A stretch of 64,000 bases of DNA, taken from the NCBI RefSeq assembly GCF_014203225.1, contig NZ_JACHIO010000027.1, forward strand, positions 24,430-88,429, read 5' to 3'. This document shows, piece after piece, positions 17,100-25,685 of this stretch (the stretch's first letter is position 1; each line of letters starts with the position of its first letter). This DNA is from Granulicella mallensis (GTDB taxonomy: Bacteria > Acidobacteriota > Terriglobia > Terriglobales > Acidobacteriaceae). Position numbers and translations under genes: made by a program. The notes below the pieces were generated by a model. That model made no database searches. It was given only the letters and a program-made list of their open reading frames with translations, and was not told where the DNA came from.

Positions 17100-18869
17100 G
17101 TGAAACCCATGCTCTTACTTCTACTGGCGTACTTTGGTGGCATCCTCACCATTCTCAGCCCGTGCATTCTGCCGGTGCTTCCATTCGTATTCGCGCGTTC
17201 CGACCAGCCCTTTCGTAAGAGCGGACTTCCTCTGCTGGCGGGCATGGTCGTCACCTTTGCGCTGATCGCCAGCCTCGCCACCGTCGGAGGCGGCTGGGCC
17301 ATCCGCGCCAACCAGTTCGGTCGCGCGGCAGCCTTGGTTCTCTTCGGAATCTTCGGCCTCACGCTGCTCTTCTCCTCGCTCGCCGAGCGCCTCTCGCGCC
17401 CCTTCGTTCGCCTTGGCAACAGCCTCTCGCAGGGCTCCGGCGCAGGCCCCAGCGTCGCCAACTCGTTTCTGCTCGGCATCGGCACCGGCCTGCTCTGGGC
17501 GCCTTGCGCCGGACCGATCCTTGGACTGATCCTCACCGGTGCTGCCCTCGGCGGAGCCAGCGCCCACACCACCGTCCTGCTCCTCGCCTACGCCGCAGGT
17601 GCCGCCACCTCCCTGACGCTCGCGCTGCTCGCCGGTGGCCGCGTCTTCTCTGCGATGAAGCGCTCGCTGGGAGCCGAAGAGTGGATTCGCCGCATCCTCG
17701 GCGTCGCCGTCCTCGCCGGCGTCGTTGCCGTGGCCTTCGGCCTCGACCGCGGAGTCCTCACCCGCCTCTCGCTCGCCAGCACCTCCGGCCTGGAGCAGCG
17801 GCTCGTCGACCGCCTGCACTCCCAGAACGACCAGATGATGGCCCGCAACCCACAGGGCACACCCGTCTCAAGCGAGATGACCGGCCCCTCAACTGGCGGT
17901 TCCGCCTCCGGCGATGCTCTCTCCCAGATCAACGGCGCGACGGCGTGGATCAACTCTCCCCCGCTGACGCCGGATTCCCTGCGCGGCAAGGTTGTGCTCG
18001 TCGACTTCTGGACCTACTCCTGCATCAACTGCATCCGCAGCCTGCCCTACATCAAGGCCTGGTATGCCAAGTACAAGGACGACGGCCTCGTCGTCATCGG
18101 CGTCCACACCCCCGAGTTCCCGTTCGAGAAGGATGAGGCCAACGTTCAGAAGGCCGTGCGCGATCTCGGCGTTCTCTACCCCGTCGCGATGGACAACGAC
18201 TACCGTATCTGGCGCAACTTCAACAACCAGTACTGGCCCGCGCATTACTTCATCGACGCCACCGGCCACATCCGCTACCACCACTTCGGCGAGGGCAACT
18301 ACGACGAGTCGGAGAAGTGGATTCGCGGCCTGCTCGAAGAGGCCAACCACAAGCCACTGCCCGATGCCGCCACCCAGGTAGCGGCCACCGGAGCCGAGGC
18401 CGCAGCCTCCGACGACACGCAGTCTCCGGAGACCTACATCGGGTACGAGAGAGCGCAGAACTTTGCCTCCCCCGATGGGTTTAACCAGGACGACATGCAG
18501 CTCTATCGAGCCCCGGCCAAACTCCAGAAAAATCAGTGGGCGCTTGAGGGCAACTGGCTTGACGAAAGCCAGATCGCCACGTCTCTCGCGCCGGCAGGCG
18601 GCAGCATCCTCTACCGCTTCCACGCACGCGACCTGCATCTCGTCCTGGGTCCATCAAAGGACGGCAAACCCATCCGCTTCCGCGTCACACTGGACGGCAA
18701 AGCCCCCGGCGCGGACCACGGTGTAGACACAGACGCGGAGGGCTATGGCACGGTGACGGAAAACCGTCTCTACCAGTTGATCCGCCAGCAGGGCTCCATC
18801 CAGGACCGCACCTTCCGCATCGAGTTTCTCGTTCCCGGCGTTCAGGCGTACGCCTTCACCTTCGGCTAA
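17100..18869 (+). CDS. DipZ-like protein: CcdA membrane domain fused to thioredoxin and C-terminal beta domain
   Basis: 589 residues. The N-terminal part (about 1-235) is a CcdA/DsbD-type membrane domain with paired Cys motifs LSPCILPVLPF and LLWAPCAGPILG. Then comes a TlpA-like thioredoxin domain (about 280-430) with active site TYSCINCIRSLPY (C-x2-C). A C-terminal beta-sandwich (about 440-589) is typical of DipZ. The protein should carry cytoplasmic reducing power across the membrane to periplasmic thiols. The start is GTG, preceded by AAAAGGA at proper spacing; an ATG three codons later is possible. MsrB starts 39 bases downstream, and periplasmic Msr enzymes need such a reductant, so the pair makes functional sense. 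Confidence 0.87.
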   Translation: MKPMLLLLLAYFGGILTILSPCILPVLPFVFARSDQPFRKSGLPLLAGMVVTFALIASLATVGGGWAIRANQFGRAAALVLFGIFGLTLLFSSLAERLSRPFVRLGNSLSQGSGAGPSVANSFLLGIGTGLLWAPCAGPILGLILTGAALGGASAHTTVLLLAYAAGAATSLTLALLAGGRVFSAMKRSLGAEEWIRRILGVAVLAGVVAVAFGLDRGVLTRLSLASTSGLEQRLVDRLHSQNDQMMARNPQGTPVSSEMTGPSTGGSASGDALSQINGATAWINSPPLTPDSLRGKVVLVDFWTYSCINCIRSLPYIKAWYAKYKDDGLVVIGVHTPEFPFEKDEANVQKAVRDLGVLYPVAMDNDYRIWRNFNNQYWPAHYFIDATGHIRYHHFGEGNYDESEKWIRGLLEEANHKPLPDAATQVAATGAEAAASDDTQSPETYIGYERAQNFASPDGFNQDDMQLYRAPAKLQKNQWALEGNWLDESQIATSLAPAGGSILYRFHARDLHLVLGPSKDGKPIRFRVTLDGKAPGADHGVDTDAEGYGTVTENRLYQLIRQQGSIQDRTFRIEFLVPGVQAYAFTFG

Positions 18870-18908
18870 AAATTAGCCTCAAGCGTCTATAGAAAAGAGG
18901 AATCAATC

Positions 18909-19538
18909 ATGACAGACCATCGGCAAGAGCAGTCAGATCTTCAGATGACTGGAGCGACGCACACACAGCGTCCCAGCCGCCGCACCTTCCTCGCCACGGC
19001 AGCAGGGGCCTGCGGAGCCGTCGCACTCTGGTCGCTCCACAAGTCGTCCCCCCTCGCAGTAGAAGCCAAGGGGGAAAGCCAAACAGGCCCCGTCACCCTC
19101 ATCCAGTTCTCGGATGCCGGGAAGAAGATCGGCAAAGTCACTGTCCCCCGCGTCGTAAAGACGGACGCTGAATGGAAGCAGCAGCTTTCGCCGATCTCCT
19201 ATGACGTGACGCGCCACGCAGGCACCGAGCGCGCCTACACCGGCAACTCCTGGGATCTCCACGACCGGGGCCTCTTCCGCTGCATCTGCTGCGACAACGC
19301 AATCTTCACCTCAGATACCAAGTTCGACTCCGGCACCGGCTGGCCCAGTTTCTGGATGCCCATCGCCAAGGAGAACATCATCGAAAATACCGACAGCACC
19401 TTCGGCATGGACCGGACAGCCGTCTCCTGCCGCCAGTGCGACGCCCACCTGGGCCACGTCTTCGACGACGGCCCCCGCCCCACCGGCCTGCGCTACTGCA
19501 TGAACTCAGCCGCCATGCGCTTCGTAAAATTCGCATAG
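18909..19538 (+). CDS. msrB: Exported peptide-methionine (R)-S-oxide reductase MsrB
   Basis: 209 residues. A Tat-type signal (PSRRTFLATAAGACGAVALW) precedes a complete MsrB domain (about 70-209). Zinc ligands are in CICCDN and CRQCDAHLGH, the substrate motif is GTGWPSFW, and the catalytic Cys is in RYCMNSAAMRF. It reduces methionine-R-sulfoxide in exported proteins. The twin-Arg signal places it outside the cytoplasm, so its electrons probably come from the DipZ protein just upstream. SD-like AGAGGA precedes the ATG. Confidence 0.93.
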   Translation: MTDHRQEQSDLQMTGATHTQRPSRRTFLATAAGACGAVALWSLHKSSPLAVEAKGESQTGPVTLIQFSDAGKKIGKVTVPRVVKTDAEWKQQLSPISYDVTRHAGTERAYTGNSWDLHDRGLFRCICCDNAIFTSDTKFDSGTGWPSFWMPIAKENIIENTDSTFGMDRTAVSCRQCDAHLGHVFDDGPRPTGLRYCMNSAAMRFVKFA

Positions 19539-19552
19539 GCACCTTATCGGCA

Positions 19553-19616
19553 AAGAGCTACGAGAGATTCAGCACCGAGGCAATCAATCCTCAACGCTGA
19601 ATTCCTCGTAGCTCTT
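19553..19616. terminator. Bidirectional hairpin between msrB and the CHY gene
   Basis: AAGAGCTACGAG pairs with CTCGTAGCTCTT, and inner ATTCAGC pairs with GCTGAAT, in the gap between convergent genes. A fragment of the same sequence (CTCATAGCTCTTAGCT) recurs after the M24 gene near 20770. Confidence 0.6.
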
Positions 19617-19663
19617 AGCTCAACAGTCCCCTTCTACCTCCGCAGCCGTTACCCGCACCGAAC

Positions 19664-19996
19664 TCACTCCGCCCCAAAATAATCCCGATAATGATGGCGA
19701 CACCCCGGATTAAACCCTGCACCACAGTTCGGGCACACATTACCGCAATCCATATACTCCCGCACGCTGAGCACCTCCCCGCACGCCCCACACAACACCG
19801 CTGGCTCGTCCCACTCGCTGCGAGGCCACACCTCGATCTCATGCTCTGCCAGCGCATGATGGCAGTCTTTGCACGCGTAGAAGACGCCGCAGCACTTCAT
19901 CTTGATCGCGATAATGTCGACCGAACTGTTGTAATGCGCACAACGGGTCTGCGCGTCCAGATCGATTCCGTGTACTTGAGGCCGAGAATCGGGCAT
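19664..19996 (-). CDS. CHY zinc-finger protein
   Basis: 110 residues from the ATG chosen (MPDSRPQVHGIDLD); longer upstream frames show no family similarity. The CHY domain reads RCAHYNSSVDIIAIKM-KCCGVFYACKDCHHALAEHE, followed by CGACGEVLS and CGNVCPNCGAGFNPGC. This gives at least nine Cys/His zinc ligands. Bacterial CHY proteins are small, cytoplasmic and of unknown role. The divergent M24-type gene starts 50 bases away, and the intervening DNA must contain both promoters. Confidence 0.85.
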   Translation of the reverse strand: MPDSRPQVHGIDLDAQTRCAHYNSSVDIIAIKMKCCGVFYACKDCHHALAEHEIEVWPRSEWDEPAVLCGACGEVLSVREYMDCGNVCPNCGAGFNPGCRHHYRDYFGAE

Positions 19997-20046
19997 GCCT
20001 TTAGAGTAGAACCTGAAGCCAATATTCTCTATCCCGGAGACCCAGG

Positions 20047-20736
20047 ATGACCGTAACGGAAGACCAACGAGCCGCAGAGCTGCTCGAAGCACAGACCAAG
20101 GCGGCACAGCTCTTCCGCGAAGTGGAAGCCCGCGGGCTGGTCCGTCCCGGCATCACCGAGAGCCGCCTGAACGAAGAGATCTACACCCTGGCGAAGGAGC
20201 TTTTCGGCATCTCAACCTACTGGCATAAGCGCATCGTTCGTGCCGGTAAAAATACCCTGCTCCCCTATGCTGAAAACCCTCCCGACCTTGCCCTCGGCGA
20301 AGACGATATCCTCTTCCTCGACCTGGGCCCCGTCTTCGAGCAGTGGGAGGCCGACTTCGGCCGCACCTTCGTGCTCGGCTCCGACCCCGCAAAGCTCAAG
20401 ATGCAGCGCGACATCGCCCAGGCCTTTGCAGAGGGCAAGAAGCACTTCCAGGAGACGCCGGATATCACCAGCAGCGAGCTCTTCCACTACGCCCACTCCC
20501 TGGCGGCAAAGTTCGGCTGGGAGTTCGGAGGCCCCATCGCCGGACACCTGATCGGTCAGTTCCCTCACGAACGCATCGCCGACGACAAGGTAACGCTCTA
20601 CGTTCATCCCAAAAGCAACCTGACCATGCGCTCCCAGGACGAAGAAGGCCGGCAGCGACACTGGATTCTGGAGATTCATTTTGTGGATAGGGAACGCCAG
20701 ATCGGCGGCTTCTTCGAAGAGCTGCTTACCGTCTGA
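20047..20736 (+). CDS. M24-family metallopeptidase-like protein (pita-bread fold)
   Basis: 229 residues, the size of a lone M24 catalytic domain without the N-terminal creatinase domain. Candidate metal ligands follow the usual order: Asp in LFLDLGPVFE, Asp in EADFGRTF, His in GPIAGHLIG and Glu in WILEIHFVD. The final conserved Glu expected in the last strand may be the one in FFEELL, which is less certain. It resembles Xaa-Pro aminopeptidase relatives. Substrate unknown; a non-peptidase role is possible given the altered last motif. The ATG is preceded by GGAGACCCAGG. Confidence 0.78.
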   Translation: MTVTEDQRAAELLEAQTKAAQLFREVEARGLVRPGITESRLNEEIYTLAKELFGISTYWHKRIVRAGKNTLLPYAENPPDLALGEDDILFLDLGPVFEQWEADFGRTFVLGSDPAKLKMQRDIAQAFAEGKKHFQETPDITSSELFHYAHSLAAKFGWEFGGPIAGHLIGQFPHERIADDKVTLYVHPKSNLTMRSQDEEGRQRHWILEIHFVDRERQIGGFFEELLTV

Positions 20737-20905
20737 CCGGCAATAGATTGAACTCTCTGCTCAACCCCTCATAGCTCTTAGCTGATTGAAACCCCACCGA
20801 GTGCATTCTCAGCCAAGACCTACAAAGAACTGAGTACTTCTTCGCGGGCGCGGCATCGTTTATTTAAAACGCTGTCAGACAAGCGTTAGTCTAGAAGAAA
20901 TTCTA

Positions 20906-20933
20906 TTGACACACGGATTCCCCACCTGATAGT
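20906..20933 (+). promoter_or_regulatory. Candidate sigma-70 promoter and long leader of the chitinase gene
   Basis: TTGACA (20906-20911) and GATAGT (20928-20933) are 16 bases apart. Transcription from here would give a leader of about 270 bases before the chitinase ATG. The leader contains hairpins CCCCGAGCTC...TCGTCGGG (about 21102-21127) and AGTCCTGTGCTCAAGGACT (about 21137-21155). I recognise no known riboswitch in it. Nothing else is seen in the 470-bp gap. Confidence 0.45.
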
Positions 20934-21207
20934 GTTCCGCTACCAAAAGTTTTTAATGTTCCTTTAGCAACCCTGACTCCACCTTCCCGAAGGAGCAGCA
21001 ACGATGCAGGCCGCACCCGTTTCCAGAAAACGAAATATCGGCAGCTAAGTCATCCTCTCGCTCCACCAGAGCAGATGATTCCGTTTCATCCCGAAAATGC
21101 CAGACCCCGAGCTCTCTTCTCGTCGGGCCATAAGGAGTCCTGTGCTCAAGGACTGCTCTCTTCTATGGCATAACCACCCTCTCTACCCACAGCAAGAAGG
21201 AGGCAAT

Positions 21208-22629
21208 ATGTCACGCATCCGCATGGCCGCAGGTTCCTTTGTTGAGTTGCTCGGTCAACGCTGCTTCATCTCCCGGTTCGTTCTCTTCCTCGCAATGGCC
21301 TTACTGGCTCCCTTCACCCTGTTGCACGCGCAAACCACCTACGAAGGCAACGCCAGCGCCAACGCGCTTGAGGGCACGGCTGTATCAGAAGCCTGTTCCG
21401 GATGTCTGAACGGCACGCGTATCGGCAATATCGGAAACGGCAACGCCAACTATCTCCGCATCAAGAACATCAGTGTTCCTACCACCGGCACCTACACGGT
21501 CACGCTGTACTACACGGAAGGCAGCGACGGCGGAGCCCGCTCCTTCACCCTCCAAATCAATAATGGCGCAGGGCCGACTCTAACCAATCTGACGGGCAGC
21601 AGTTGGACAGCTCCCGCAGCCCCGGTCACCTTCCAGGCCAACTTCACCGCCGGCAGCGGTAATTCCGTAGGATTCTTCAATGCGACAGGCTCTGCCCCCG
21701 ATGTCGACCACATCGTAGTAAGCGCCAGCAGCGGCGGCGGTGGCGGCACGACCGGTTCCCCGTTGCTGATCGGCTATGTGCCTGACTACAACGGAAGCTT
21801 CGCCACCTATGCAACAAGCATTAACTTCTCCAAGATGACGCATCTGAATCTCGCGTTTGGAGTTCCGCCAACCTGCAGCGGCACCTGCACCGCGAGCAGC
21901 AATATGACCTTCTCCCTCAACCAGAGTGACTCCGCTATCGCCGCGCTCGTCAACGCAGCCCACGCAGCCGGAGTCAAGGTGCTGCTCTCCATCGGCGGTG
22001 GTGGCGGCGACCAGCAGATTATTCAGTTCTACAACGCGGGCCTTTCAACGCAGCTAGTGAACTCGCTCGCGACGTATCTCACTGCGCATAACCTGGACGG
22101 AGTCGATCTGGACATCGAAGACCCCAATAACATGGGCACTCCCTACGGCACCTTTGTAAGCGCACTCGTCTCCAAGTTCCGGCCGGAGGGCAAAGTAATC
22201 TCCGCTGCTGTAGCGGAATATCTCCAGAGCGCGATGCCGGACTCAGCCCTGCATCAATTTGATTTCGTCAACGTCATGGTCTATTCGAACTACTCCGACG
22301 CCCAGGCTGGCCTGCAATACTACGCGGTAACAAAGTCCGTACCGAAGAATCAGATCACACTCGGAGTACCATTCTTCGGCCAAAGCTCCGACGGCAATAC
22401 GGAAGAGGAATACAACACCATCCTGGCGGCTTATCCCAACGCCTGGCAGTCGGACGAAGTTAGCGGCGGCTCACTCGATGGCGGAGAGGCTCTCTTCTAC
22501 GTCGGTGAATCAACAATGGCGCAAGAGACGCAGCTAGGCGCACAATACGGCGGCGTGATGATCTGGGAACTCACAGGAGACGCCCCAGCTCCCCATTCCC
22601 TGTTGACTGTAGTCCAAAACAACCTATAG
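21208..22629 (+). CDS. Secreted GH18 chitinase with N-terminal carbohydrate-binding domain
   Basis: 473 residues. The start is set by a perfect AAGGAGG 5 bases before the ATG. A long signal region ends LLHAQ (about 36). Residues about 37-170 are a beta-sandwich resembling CBM6/CBM35 (EGNASANALEGTAV ... YTVTLYYTEG ... VDHIVVSA). A Gly-rich linker GGGGGTTG leads to the GH18 barrel (about 180-473): VLLSIGGGGGD on strand 3 and DGVDLDIED on strand 4, giving DxxDxDxE with the catalytic Glu. It should hydrolyse chitin or related N-acetylglucosamine polymers outside the cell. A 22-bp copy of the tRNA-Pro 3' end lies just after its stop. Confidence 0.9.
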   Translation: MSRIRMAAGSFVELLGQRCFISRFVLFLAMALLAPFTLLHAQTTYEGNASANALEGTAVSEACSGCLNGTRIGNIGNGNANYLRIKNISVPTTGTYTVTLYYTEGSDGGARSFTLQINNGAGPTLTNLTGSSWTAPAAPVTFQANFTAGSGNSVGFFNATGSAPDVDHIVVSASSGGGGGTTGSPLLIGYVPDYNGSFATYATSINFSKMTHLNLAFGVPPTCSGTCTASSNMTFSLNQSDSAIAALVNAAHAAGVKVLLSIGGGGGDQQIIQFYNAGLSTQLVNSLATYLTAHNLDGVDLDIEDPNNMGTPYGTFVSALVSKFRPEGKVISAAVAEYLQSAMPDSALHQFDFVNVMVYSNYSDAQAGLQYYAVTKSVPKNQITLGVPFFGQSSDGNTEEEYNTILAAYPNAWQSDEVSGGSLDGGEALFYVGESTMAQETQLGAQYGGVMIWELTGDAPAPHSLLTVVQNNL

Positions 22630-22634
22630 CCCGC

Positions 22635-22673
22635 AGCGGTGGGGCGGAGAGATTCGAACTCCGCCCCACCGCT
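22635..22673 (+). terminator. Hairpin after the chitinase gene, containing a tRNA-Pro fragment
   Basis: AGCGGTGGGGCGGA pairs with TCCGCCCCACCGCT around an 11-base loop, 6 bases past the stop. It is a strong stem without a U-run. The loop and left arm are part of the 22-base identity to tRNA-Pro. Confidence 0.5.
22641..22662 (+). repeat. Candidate attachment-site copy: 22-bp direct repeat of the tRNA-Pro 3' end
   Basis: These 22 bases (GGGGCGGAGAGATTCGAACT plus CC) are identical and in the same orientation to 29546-29567, the T-arm and 3' acceptor strand of tRNA-Pro. A truncated tRNA 3' end about 6.9 kb from an intact tRNA is the usual footprint of tyrosine-integrase insertion. Confidence 0.6.
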
Positions 22674-22725
22674 TAGAGCAAAACCTCAATGTAATTTCTT
22701 CGACAAACTAACGACTCATCCCACC

Positions 22726-22999
22726 AGGTAGTGTCTGACGAATCGACGGCTACGTTTTTGCTGTTGTCTCTGAGATAGGCCCGGGCTTTAGCCTGGGCAT
22801 TATGGAATAAACACGAATGGGGCTTCAGCCCCTGGGATAGCCTTCCTCTCTTGGCCTCTCTACCTGCGGAGAGGAGAGCCTATCCCAGGGGCTGAAGCCC
22901 CATTTATCGCCTGTCTGAATATCCGGGCTAAAGCCCGGACCTATCTCAGAAGCAAAGACAAAAACAAAAGCCCTATCTCCGATTCGTCAGACACTACCT
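22726..22999. repeat. MITE-like palindromic element with perfect 20-bp terminal inverted repeats (family A)
   Basis: The ends are AGGTAGTGTCTGACGAATCG (22726-22745) and its exact reverse complement (22980-22999). Inside are the nested arms TCTGAGATAGGCCCGGGCTTT / GGACCTATCTCAGA and GGGGCTTCAGCCCCTGGGAT / TATCCCAGGGGCTGAAGCCCC, as in the 5342-5528 copy. The right end overlaps the stop codon of the fucosidase gene. It fills the gap between the convergent chitinase and fucosidase genes. Confidence 0.85.
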
Positions 23000-24356
23000 A
23001 AAGCATCCTCAGTGCAATGACACTGACGTCTTTGTCAGGTGCCTGCGGCGGGAGTGTAATCTGCAAACCGCTATCCGACTGTTGGAAAACGAGTCTCTGA
23101 TTGTTGCTCAGCAGTCGTGCTGAAACAACCTTTGGCTTAACGCCGGTGATCGTGAGCGATGCCGAGGGCCAATCGAAGACGTGAAGAAATAGAACATTGT
23201 CTTTCGCCGTAGTACGAAAGCCAGCATTACCCTGGATCGGTCCAAAGGTAGTTCCGTAGATGGACTCACCATTGACGGTCAGCCAATCGCCAACACGGCG
23301 TAAGCGCTCCTGAAACTCTGCCTGAATCGTCCCATCGGGCTGTGGACCAACGTTGAGAAGGAAGTTGCCACCACGGCTGACGACTTCGACAAGGGCACGA
23401 ATAAGATCCTGCGCCGATTTGTAGTGATGATCATGCGCGTTATAGGCCCACGTGTCGTTGATCGTCATGCAGGTCTCCCAAAGCTGAAAATCTGCCTGTC
23501 TGGGTGCGCTTAGGGGAGATCCCTTTTCAAGGTCGGCGCCAGGACCATGCGCACGCATTCCCTTCGTGGGAATCACCTTCGGGATGAACTGCTCAGGGGT
23601 AACAAAGTCGCCGGGAACACCGATGCGATCGTTGACGAGGGTCGCAGGCTGCAGCGTACGGATCATGTCGAGCACGCGCCGGCCATCATACTTTTCCTGG
23701 TGATCGAGACCGTCGAACCATATCACCTTCACATCGCCATAACGTGTGAGCAACTCGGTCAGTTGCAGCTGCATGTACTGCAGATACGTAGGCCATTCAG
23801 GGCGCTCAGGCTGACCATGCCAGGTCTCACTCGCCGGCCTGGAGGTATCGCGAAAGCCGGGATGATGCAGGTCAGGAGGAGAATAGTACAAACCAAGAGG
23901 CATCGATCGCCGGGCGCAGGCGTCCGCGAGTTGCTTGACGATGTCTTTCCCATAGGGCGTGTTGGTGATCTTGTAGTCGGTATAGGCTGAATCGAACATG
24001 CAGAAACCGTCATGGTGTTTGGTGGTAAAGACCATGTACTGCTGACCGGCTGCACGTGCCAGATCGATGAAGCTGTCGGGATCGTAGTTGACGGGATTGA
24101 ATCGCTTGTGAAGAGCGACATACTCAGCTTCGCTGATCCCTCCCGGTTTTGGAGTCATGATGGGCCAGGAGGCCTCAACACTAGCGAGCGAGTAAGGCCC
24201 CCAATGAATAAACATGCCGAACTTCGCCGCGCGATACCAGGCGGTACGCACGTCCTCCGGACATTCTCCGAAGGCCAAATGCGGGATAAACGGCAGTGAA
24301 GCTGTAGCGAGGGAGCGACGAAGAAATTGGCGACGGCTTGCAATATAAGCGCTCAT
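22998..24356 (-). CDS. Exported alpha-L-fucosidase, GH29
   Basis: 452 residues. A Tat-like signal (SRRQFLRRSLATASLPFI) leads into a GH29 barrel: WYRAAKFGMFIHWGPYS, TTKHHDGFCMFDS, GLYYSPPDLHHP and VKVIWFDGLDH, whose Asp is the expected nucleophile. LLNVGPQPDG is the usual late motif, and a C-terminal beta domain starts near 365. It should release L-fucose from exported or environmental glycans. The TAG stop lies in the terminal repeat of the adjacent palindromic element. The gene lies inside the possible tRNA-Pro island, though its base composition is closer to the chromosome than that of the genes beyond it. Confidence 0.9.
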   Translation of the reverse strand: MSAYIASRRQFLRRSLATASLPFIPHLAFGECPEDVRTAWYRAAKFGMFIHWGPYSLASVEASWPIMTPKPGGISEAEYVALHKRFNPVNYDPDSFIDLARAAGQQYMVFTTKHHDGFCMFDSAYTDYKITNTPYGKDIVKQLADACARRSMPLGLYYSPPDLHHPGFRDTSRPASETWHGQPERPEWPTYLQYMQLQLTELLTRYGDVKVIWFDGLDHQEKYDGRRVLDMIRTLQPATLVNDRIGVPGDFVTPEQFIPKVIPTKGMRAHGPGADLEKGSPLSAPRQADFQLWETCMTINDTWAYNAHDHHYKSAQDLIRALVEVVSRGGNFLLNVGPQPDGTIQAEFQERLRRVGDWLTVNGESIYGTTFGPIQGNAGFRTTAKDNVLFLHVFDWPSASLTITGVKPKVVSARLLSNNQRLVFQQSDSGLQITLPPQAPDKDVSVIALRML

Positions 24357-24519
24357 GCGCTATCGACAATATCTTTCGAAAGCGTCGATCGTCAAACGAA
24401 CCCGCCACAAACAGGAACATCCGAGAAACACACCTAAAGCGGCCCGATCAAAATATTGAATTGAGCGCTCAAATCATTCAATACCTGGGCGGGTGGTCCA
24501 GGTCTGAGCCGGAAAAAAA

Positions 24520-24665
24520 TGGGTGCCCCACATCTCGTTTTGAGATGTGGGTTGTAGGACATGCCGAGGGTTTTGTTGGATAACAGCCGATGAATCGAAC
24601 ATTGCGCTCAGGAGATCATGCCACGTCAAACGCCCACGTCTCAGAAGCGAGACGTGGGGCACCCA
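24520..24665. repeat. Palindromic element with TGGGTGCCCCACATCTCG arms
   Basis: TGGGTGCCCCACATCTCG (24520-24537) and CGAGACGTGGGGCACCCA (24648-24665) are inverted copies, each next to a second half-copy so that each end can form its own hairpin. It lies in the 514-bp gap between the divergent fucosidase and the first unknown island gene. I see no gene in this gap. Confidence 0.75.
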
Positions 24666-24870
24666 CATCTGTAGCGCAAGTTGAGATCTTGGCCATCCGC
24701 CCTCTCGACTTTCTGGGCAGGCCCAGAGACCATCGCGCGCGTCGTTCGCCAGGGCCTCTACGCTGCGAACCCGTCGTCAAACGAAAAGTCGCAAGTCCCA
24801 ATATGGAACGGCACAAGTAAGAAGCAGGGTGAATTAGGTTTCAGTCGCGCAGGCCTGATAGAACGTTTGC

Positions 24871-25626
24871 ATGTCTACGTTCCAGTTCTCCGACGCTTCA
24901 AAACTGCTTTTACCCGCCGCAGTATCGCTTATGGTTGCGGTAATTGGGGCGATACTCACTTGGGCAAGAGATCTTGGCCGCAGCGCTAGACGACTCCGTC
25001 TACTCGACGAATCCACTAAGCGCATAGAGTTTTGGCATCGCTGGTTGGAGACATTGGGAACAACTTCGAACGCGACTCTCCAGGATAAAAGAATGGCAGA
25101 AGCTGACATCCGGCGAACCGCCAGTTTAGTCAAGAAAGTTTTTGACAGTTGGCCTCTTCCAAAGGAATGGACAGCAGAAAGCTTCCTGAGCTACCGCGCA
25201 AATCTATCCGCATGGCGTAGAGCTTTGCTTATTTATCGGCAGCCTATTTTGGAAGCTCATTTTTATCGCACGATGGCATTCACAATGTTTGCCTCTTTTG
25301 CGTTCATTGTCATGGGCATAGTATTCCTTAGCGCGCATCCAACTCATCGCATGAGAGTGCAAACATATCCTTGGGAGAGCCTCACCGTTTCGGCGGTGTA
25401 CCTAATGCTCTCATTAGCTTTTCGCACCTCCGCCGTTCGCAGGGAAACTGCAATCTTAGTGAAGAAAAGCAATCAGGAGTTAATGTTTGAACGCTCCCCT
25501 GCGCCCAAATCGAATTTGGAGAAAGAGCTTCAAAGGCGAAGATTGAAAGATCTCTACCAAAGGGAGCGTAGCCAGCCACCCGCCACTGAACATATAGAAA
25601 TTGCTCCCAATGAATTAAATCCATGA
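24871..25626 (+). CDS. Hypothetical membrane protein (island gene 1)
   Basis: I do not recognise a family. 251 residues: a membrane helix at about 13-31 (PAAVSLMVAVIGAILTWA), a 100-residue helical cytoplasmic region rich in charged residues, a helix pair at about 130-152 and 168-186, and a Lys/Arg/Glu-rich tail likely to form a coiled coil (SNLEKELQRRRLKDLYQRER). It is the only plus-strand gene of the membrane-protein group. The sequence is visibly AT-richer than the flanking chromosome. No SD sequence is clear before the ATG. Confidence 0.6.
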   Translation: MSTFQFSDASKLLLPAAVSLMVAVIGAILTWARDLGRSARRLRLLDESTKRIEFWHRWLETLGTTSNATLQDKRMAEADIRRTASLVKKVFDSWPLPKEWTAESFLSYRANLSAWRRALLIYRQPILEAHFYRTMAFTMFASFAFIVMGIVFLSAHPTHRMRVQTYPWESLTVSAVYLMLSLAFRTSAVRRETAILVKKSNQELMFERSPAPKSNLEKELQRRRLKDLYQRERSQPPATEHIEIAPNELNP

Positions 25627-25685
25627 ACATGCGAACAGTAAAGTTTGCATGTTTCTGTTGTATCTTAGAGAACGCCAACACTTAC

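Noticed and set aside
22641..22662. A second tRNA-Pro gene after the chitinase
   Set aside because: Only the T-arm and part of the 3' acceptor are present. There is no anticodon arm or 5' half.
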